This document shows, one piece after another, positions 5,917 to 8,145 of a DNA stretch of 8,145 nucleotides; position 1 is the first letter of the stretch, and every line of letters begins with the position of its first letter. The notes below the pieces were generated by a model. The model ran no database searches. It was given only the letters and a program-made list of their open reading frames with translations, and was not told the DNA's origin. The stretch lies in contig JAOZRH010000090.1 of NCBI GenBank assembly GCA_029931905.1, forward strand, positions 1-8,145, written 5' to 3'. Made by a program: the position numbers and the translations under genes. Source of the stretch: Fidelibacterota bacterium. Its GTDB lineage: Bacteria > Fidelibacterota > Fidelibacteria > Fidelibacterales > Fidelibacteraceae.

Positions 5917-7458
5917 TTAAAATATTCCAAGATTTCTATCTAAACTACGATATTGAATTGCTTCACTCAAATGTTCTGGTAAAATATTTTCACTATTTTC
6001 TAAATCGGCAATTGTACGAGAAACCTTCAAAATTCTATCGTATGCTCTTGCACTTAATCCCAATTTATTTATTGCATTTTCTAATAATTTTGCACCAACA
6101 TGATCAATTTGAGCATATTGTTTGAGTTCTTTTGGTCCCATTTGCGAATTATTGAATATTCCTTTTTCTAATTTTGCGAATCGGTTATTTTGAATTTCAC
6201 GAGCGAATTGCACTCTTTTTCTAATTTCAGAAGATGGTTCTGCATCTTTTCGTTCCGATAATTTTTTATATGAAACGGCAGGAACTTCTACATGAATATC
6301 TATTCTGTCCATTAGTGGTCCAGAAATTCTACCTAAATAATTTTGAATTTGTCCCACACTACAAGTGCATTCATGGTCTGGATCTGTTGCATATCCACAA
6401 GGACAGGGATTCATTGCCGCTATTAGCATAAATTTTGCAGGATAAGTTAAGCTCATTAAAGCACGACTAATTGTTACCGAGCCATCTTCTATTGGTTGTC
6501 GCATTACTTCTAAAACATTTTTTTTAAATTCCGGGAATTCATCTAAGAACAGAACTCCATTATGAGCTAAACTCACTTCGCCAGGTTTGGGATATCTTCC
6601 GCCTCCAACTAATGCACTATCACTAATTGTATGATGTGGAGATCTAAATGGTCTTACAGAAATCAATCCCTTTTCTTTTGGAACAAGTCCAGCTATTGAA
6701 TGGATTTTTGTTGTTTCTAATGCCTCTTTTAGAGTTAATTCTGGCAGAATAGTTGGGAATCTTTTTGATAACATAGATTTGCCTGAACCTGGAGGGCCTA
6801 TTAAAACGATATTGTGTCCACCTGCGGCCGCAACTTCTAATGCTCTTTTTACATGTTCTTGTCCCTTTACTTCTGAAAAATCTAAATGATATTCCTTATT
6901 AATTTGAAATATTTTTTTTAAATCAACAGTTGTTGGTTCTATAGTTGGTTTGGAATTTAAAATATCTATTGCTTCGGATAAATTACTAACACCCCAAACA
7001 GTAGCATCGCCTGGAATTGACGCTTCTTTTGCATTTTCTTTTGGTAATATTATATTTTTTTTGCCAAACTTTTTTATTTCAATTGAAATAGGTAAAGCAC
7101 CTTTTATAGGGCGAACAGATCCGTCAAGAGCTAATTCTCCAAGAATAATAAAATCATCTAACAATTTATTTGAAATTACATTGTTACCGGATAAAATTCC
7201 AATGGCGAGTGGTAAATCAAAAGAACTTCCCTCTTTTTTTAAATCTGCTGGTGCAAGATTTTGAGTAACCTTTCCTCTTGGATATTCATAACCAGATGAT
7301 TTGATTGCAGAAATTATTCTTGCCCAACTCTCTTTTACCGCGCCTTCTGCCAAACCAACAACAACATAATGTGGAGTGCTTCGCTGTAAATGTGTTTCTA
7401 CGATGATTTCATATGCCTGAATTCCCTTAACACCCGCTGAAAATACTTTTGTTAACAT
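5917..7458 (-). CDS. comM: ComM/YifB-family AAA+ ATPase (Mg-chelatase-like)
   Basis: The 513-residue product is a full-length YifB/ComM protein. An N-terminal Lon-protease-like S5 fold covers about 1-170, with NLAPADLKKEGSSFDLPLA (67-85). The AAA+ core follows: Walker A GPPGSGKS (221-228), the family hallmark FRSPHHTISDSALVGGG (271-287), Walker B VLFLDE (302-307), sensor region AAMNPCPCG (347-355) and DRIDIHV (384-390) with the likely arginine finger. Four cysteines in PCPCG...ECTCS (352, 354, 364, 366) may bind zinc. The C-terminal domain has LSARAYDRILKVSRTIADLE (468-487). In Vibrio, ComM is a hexameric helicase that drives branch migration during natural transformation, but the family is also common in bacteria not known to be competent. 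AAAGGGA precedes the ATG. It lies between tRNA-Ser and the nitroreductase on the minus strand. Confidence 0.95.
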   Translation of the reverse strand: MLTKVFSAGVKGIQAYEIIVETHLQRSTPHYVVVGLAEGAVKESWARIISAIKSSGYEYPRGKVTQNLAPADLKKEGSSFDLPLAIGILSGNNVISNKLLDDFIILGELALDGSVRPIKGALPISIEIKKFGKKNIILPKENAKEASIPGDATVWGVSNLSEAIDILNSKPTIEPTTVDLKKIFQINKEYHLDFSEVKGQEHVKRALEVAAAGGHNIVLIGPPGSGKSMLSKRFPTILPELTLKEALETTKIHSIAGLVPKEKGLISVRPFRSPHHTISDSALVGGGRYPKPGEVSLAHNGVLFLDEFPEFKKNVLEVMRQPIEDGSVTISRALMSLTYPAKFMLIAAMNPCPCGYATDPDHECTCSVGQIQNYLGRISGPLMDRIDIHVEVPAVSYKKLSERKDAEPSSEIRKRVQFAREIQNNRFAKLEKGIFNNSQMGPKELKQYAQIDHVGAKLLENAINKLGLSARAYDRILKVSRTIADLENSENILPEHLSEAIQYRSLDRNLGIF

Positions 7459-7552
7459 ATAATATTCCCTTTTTATGATATAAACAATTTAAAATAAATG
7501 ATAATATTTGCGTTGAAATTTATAATAGTTCATAATCTACTCAAAATAATTG

Positions 7553-7641
7553 CGGAGAGAAAGGGATTCGAACCCCCGTTCCGAAAAATCGGAAACTGCA
7601 TTTCGAGTGCAGCGCATTCAACCGGACTCTGCCATCTCTCC
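7553..7641 (-). tRNA. tRNA-Ser (anticodon CGA)
   Basis: Read on the minus strand, acceptor GGAGAGA (7641-7635) pairs with TCTCTCC (7560-7554), followed by discriminator G at 7553, as expected for serine tRNAs. The anticodon stem CTGCA/TGCAG encloses loop CTCGAAA, placing anticodon CGA at 7605-7603, which reads UCG. A class II variable arm TTCCGA-TTTT-TCGGAA is a perfect six-base-pair hairpin (7594-7579). The T arm is GGGGG-TTCGAAT-CCCCC. No CCA is encoded (GCAA). It lies 94 bases upstream of comM on the same strand; no terminator is obvious between them, so read-through is possible. Confidence 0.97.
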
Positions 7642-7710
7642 ACTCATAATATATAAAATTACAAGTATAAAAAATAACAAATTTCTTATAATAATGAGAT
7701 TAATTTAAAA

Positions 7711-7739
7711 TTGTTAATTAACTAAAATAACATTATAAT
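7711..7739 (+). promoter_or_regulatory. Sigma-70-type promoter for the secreted peptidase-like gene
   Basis: TTGTTA (7711-7716; four of six match the -35 consensus) is followed by a 17-base spacer and a perfect TATAAT (7734-7739). The ATG is 27 bases further on, leaving room for a short leader with AAGGAG at 7756-7761. A 10-base perfect palindrome GTTAATTAAC (7713-7722) overlaps the -35 box and could be an operator, though in such AT-rich DNA it may be chance. The region is shared with the divergent tRNA-Ser/comM unit. Confidence 0.6.
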
Positions 7740-7766
7740 ACAATAGATATACAAAAAGGAGAAAAA

Positions 7767-8145
7767 ATGAAAAAAATACTATTAATTATAATCATTTTAA
7801 TTTTTACAATTATTTTGTTTGGAAAAGATGTAAATGAAGAACAAGCATCTCAAGTTGCGATAAATTGGATTGAGTATATCGATTCGAAAATCGGAAATAA
7901 TATTCGAGAGTTTAAAATTAATCAAAAAATTGTAAATGAAAATTTGTTTATTTTCGGATTTGAAGATGGTGGTTTTGTAATTATTCCAAATGACAAAGAT
8001 ATTTCACCTATTTTGGGGTATTCATTAAATTCTCCAATCACTGAAAAAATTGATAATCCAGCTTTAAAAGATTGGCTTGGAACTTATCAGAAGACAATTG
8101 AATTTGTAAAATCAAATAAAGTAATAAATACTAAATCACGGAATG
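7767..8145 (+). CDS. Secreted protein with Spi/C10-peptidase propeptide (5' part only)
   Basis: The frame is open from the ATG at 7767 to the window edge, giving 126 residues with no stop. MKK and a strongly hydrophobic run (about 4-18) form a signal peptide, with a likely cut near FG/KD (19/20). The region after it resembles the propeptide of streptopain-type (MEROPS C10) cysteine peptidases, also called the Spi_pro domain. It shows the QASQVAINWIEY helix (27-38), the GFVIIPNDKDISPILGYS strand motif (69-86) and NPALKDWLGTYQ (97-108). In that family this part keeps the exported protease inactive, and the catalytic Cys-His domain follows downstream, beyond this window. It could instead be a stand-alone inhibitor. 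AAGGAG (7756-7761) lies five bases before the ATG. Confidence 0.75.
   Translation, partial: MKKILLIIIILIFTIILFGKDVNEEQASQVAINWIEYIDSKIGNNIREFKINQKIVNENLFIFGFEDGGFVIIPNDKDISPILGYSLNSPITEKIDNPALKDWLGTYQKTIEFVKSNKVINTKSRN

Noticed and set aside
5820..7264. Plus-strand open frames (5820-6125, 6234-6431, 6950-7264) opposite the nitroreductase and comM genes
   Set aside because: All overlap strongly supported minus-strand genes, and their translations show no domain or signal.

Overview
This 8.1 kb window is a low-GC (by eye about 30% or less) bacterial chromosome segment carrying mostly housekeeping genes. Gene order pgk-tpiA-secG, a Spi-type propeptide of the C10 (streptopain) peptidase kind, a secreted TPR protein and tRNA genes without an encoded CCA suggest the Fibrobacterota-Chlorobiota-Bacteroidota superphylum (for example an Ignavibacteria, Kapabacteria or Cloacimonadota relative). 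Shine-Dalgarno sites are visible before nearly every gene, and one promoter is a good sigma-70-type match, which fits those lineages better than classical Bacteroidia. The taxonomic placement is inference.

Layout, left to right. (1) Bases 1-55 are the last codons of a plus-strand gene, followed by a terminator hairpin (80-124). (2) Bases 125-240 hold a short low-complexity intergenic element built from CCACGA/ACACGAG-like units and closed by a CTCGGTGGC-like segment. It looks like a dispersed intergenic repeat rather than a gene. (3) Plus-strand block 331-4127: pgk, tpiA, secG, tRNA-Leu(GAG), then a secreted TPR protein, all closely spaced, ending in two hairpins; the second (4194-4218) is a good intrinsic terminator. 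(4) Plus-strand pair 4235-5294: a HAD-family phosphatase overlapping acpS by 8 bases. (5) Convergent minus-strand block 7641-5309: tRNA-Ser(CGA), a full-length ComM/YifB AAA+ protein and a small nitroreductase. (6) A divergent intergenic region leads to the 5' part of a secreted peptidase-like gene (7767 to the window edge).

In function the left block joins two consecutive-region enzymes of lower glycolysis (phosphoglycerate kinase, triosephosphate isomerase) to a protein-export subunit and a tRNA. The tpiA-secG-tRNA-Leu(GAG) order recalls that of several Gammaproteobacteria and is the most interesting structural point here. acpS activates acyl carrier protein for lipid synthesis. ComM is a branch-migration helicase linked to DNA uptake and recombination. 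I see no CRISPR array, transposase, phage gene, toxin-antitoxin pair or obvious new defence system. The findings are modest and scored accordingly.
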